Source: DATAYF01 sp036272735
Lineage (GTDB): Bacteria; Chloroflexota; Ktedonobacteria; Ktedonobacterales; Ktedonobacteraceae
Reading direction: 5' to 3'
DNA length: 15,696 nt
Assembly (NCBI GenBank): GCA_036272735.1
Contig: DATAYF010000502.1
Span: 1-15,696 of the forward strand
Shown in pieces: positions 14,628-15,696 of this stretch; position 1 is the first letter of the stretch, and each line of letters begins with the position of its first letter. The position numbers and the translations under genes are program-made. The notes under the pieces were generated by a model. It saw nothing but the letters and a program-made list of their open reading frames with translations, searched no databases and had not been told where the DNA came from.

Positions 14628-14659
14628 ATTCAGCCTATACCATATTAGAACAGCATATC

Positions 14660-15696
14660 CTAGCTCTGAAAGTAAGAATTTAGGTTGCGTTCAGGAGATT
14701 GAGGTTTATTAGGTGCTTGTGGTGTACGCTGTACGCTAGGTGCAGTAGGATAGCCAAACTCCCTGCCTGGTATGACTGCGATAAGCGGATCAATTGAGGT
14801 TTGCGTAAAAGGAAGAATGGGCATCTGATTTGACTGCTCAGCAACCTGAACTCCTTGTACCAGTTCATTGACCACCTGGTTAACATGTTGCAGTTCTCGT
14901 TCTGCTCTCGCTGCGCGCTGAAAACGGTCAAGGAGCATATTTAAGGCCCGCGCAATCGGCCAGAGAGGGCTATTCGTATCAAGCTGAACACGCGCATCCA
15001 GCTTTCCGTTTGCCACAGCGACGTGGGTCGCCAGGATTTCTTCGTTACTTCGCTTCAGGTTATCTGCACCCTCTGCCAATTGATGCTCCAACTTGGCGAC
15101 CATCTCCGCACGATCAGCGCGTTTCAGAGCGTTGTTGGCGCTCAGTACCCATACCGCCGTCGCGCCTGCAACGAGGATTTGAACTGCAATTGGCCTCGCC
15201 AATATTACGATCAACTGTGCCTGCAAATCCTGATTGAGTATCGCTGTGTGCGGCTGAAAAAAGATGCTCAGGCAAATGATGCCAATATTATAGAGCATAG
15301 CAACAAAAACCCAGCCTGGCGCCAAGAGTGAAACACAAAGCACTTCACCAAGGACAAAAAGTTCGTATTGCTGAATACTTGGCTCATCCATTGGTAGCGT
15401 GGTGAAAATAATGAAGGTAAGCGCCAGCTCGAACCCAACGGTAAGCAGAAGGCCAGCAGCTTGCGGTTTGCGTGTGCGATTGAACACAATTGCAACCAGG
15501 CAGCATATAATCATGCCCACATCAGCATAAATAACGTAGTGATTCGGTATGACGAAACACCCGGGTATAAATAAGACAAACACGAGGAGAATCCAGAAGA
15601 TGATCGTAGAAGCCAGGCGTGATTTTCGTGCTGCTTCTCGCTTTGCAAAACTGGCATCTATTGGAACATCTGTGATGGCGGTCCAGCCATACCACC
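14660..15696 (-). CDS. Membrane protein with HAMP-like segment, 5' end outside window
   Basis: The frame is open from the right edge to the TAG at 14660-14662, giving at least 344 residues; an internal GTG at 15583 is not the true start because homology to the decayed copy continues upstream (..WYGWTAITDVPIDASF). After a basic cytoplasmic stretch come about five or six membrane helices (FWILLVFVLFIPG, YADVGMIICCLVAIVFN, LLLTVGFELALTFIIF, LCVSLLAPGWVFVAMLYNIG, VQILVAGATAVWVL). A HAMP-like coiled region follows (VANGKLDARV ... PIARALNMLLDRFQ) and then a helix and a Pro-rich tail. No kinase, cyclase or methyl-accepting output domain is present in the visible part. It looks like a membrane sensor or adaptor of unknown signal. 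A terminator follows it. A paralogue, now broken, lies 2.6 kb to the left. Confidence 0.88.
   Translation of the reverse strand, partial: WYGWTAITDVPIDASFAKREAARKSRLASTIIFWILLVFVLFIPGCFVIPNHYVIYADVGMIICCLVAIVFNRTRKPQAAGLLLTVGFELALTFIIFTTLPMDEPSIQQYELFVLGEVLCVSLLAPGWVFVAMLYNIGIICLSIFFQPHTAILNQDLQAQLIVILARPIAVQILVAGATAVWVLSANNALKRADRAEMVAKLEHQLAEGADNLKRSNEEILATHVAVANGKLDARVQLDTNSPLWPIARALNMLLDRFQRAARAERELQHVNQVVNELVQGVQVAEQSNQMPILPFTQTSIDPLIAVIPGREFGYPTAPSVQRTPQAPNKPQSPERNLNSYFQS

Noticed and set aside
1..15696. CRISPR array, tRNA or rRNA genes
   Set aside because: No regularly spaced repeats beyond the 11-bp triplet and no cloverleaf or rRNA-like conserved stretch were noticed on either strand.

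Overview
The window most likely comes from a soil-type Ktedonobacteria (Chloroflexota). This rests on the gene mix: multi-TM GAF histidine kinases, a Hanks kinase, HEAT proteins, a SigR/RsrA-type stress pair and a zinc-ribbon IS1-like transposase. It also rests on mid-range GC and common TTG/GTG starts. The lineage is an inference; no rRNA or marker phylogeny is possible here.

Left block (1-4371, + strand): the 3' end of a short gene whose product ends in ...FSWWT overlaps a divergent isoprenyl-diphosphate-synthase-like gene. After 18 bases comes a histidine kinase with about ten N-terminal membrane segments. The parts (short peptide with Trp near its C-terminus, ComQ-sized prenyltransferase, ComP-like multi-TM kinase) resemble the Bacillus comQXP pheromone cassette, but in the order X-Q-P. 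This is the most interesting candidate system in the window. The 5' end of the first gene lies outside, so the peptide identification is tentative. A minimal MarR-like regulator follows.

Stress block (4391-6359): an ECF sigma factor (SigR/SigH-like) and an RsrA-like zinc anti-sigma factor are divergently transcribed. A near-consensus SigR-type promoter (GGGAAT-N19-GTT) lies in front of the anti-sigma gene, implying autoregulation. A CcdA-family thiol-reductant transporter lies next to it and has its own sigma-70-type promoter.

Signalling block (6420-10658, - strand): a HEAT-repeat protein, a soluble Ser/Thr kinase and a primary-like sigma-70 factor. The sigma gene has a recognisable promoter and a strong intrinsic terminator.

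Right block (10800-15696): an unstable region. It holds two paralogous copies of a membrane/HAMP-like protein. The right copy is open and runs off the window. The left copy is a pseudogene with an in-frame stop, an 11-bp triplet expansion and a 129-bp inverted-repeat element flanked by an exact 8-bp duplication. Between them lie a small DUF4388-like/winged-helix protein gene, an AT-rich non-coding stretch with a near-perfect 29-nt palindrome, and a decayed IS1-like element with about 26-bp terminal inverted repeats. No tRNA, rRNA or CRISPR was seen.
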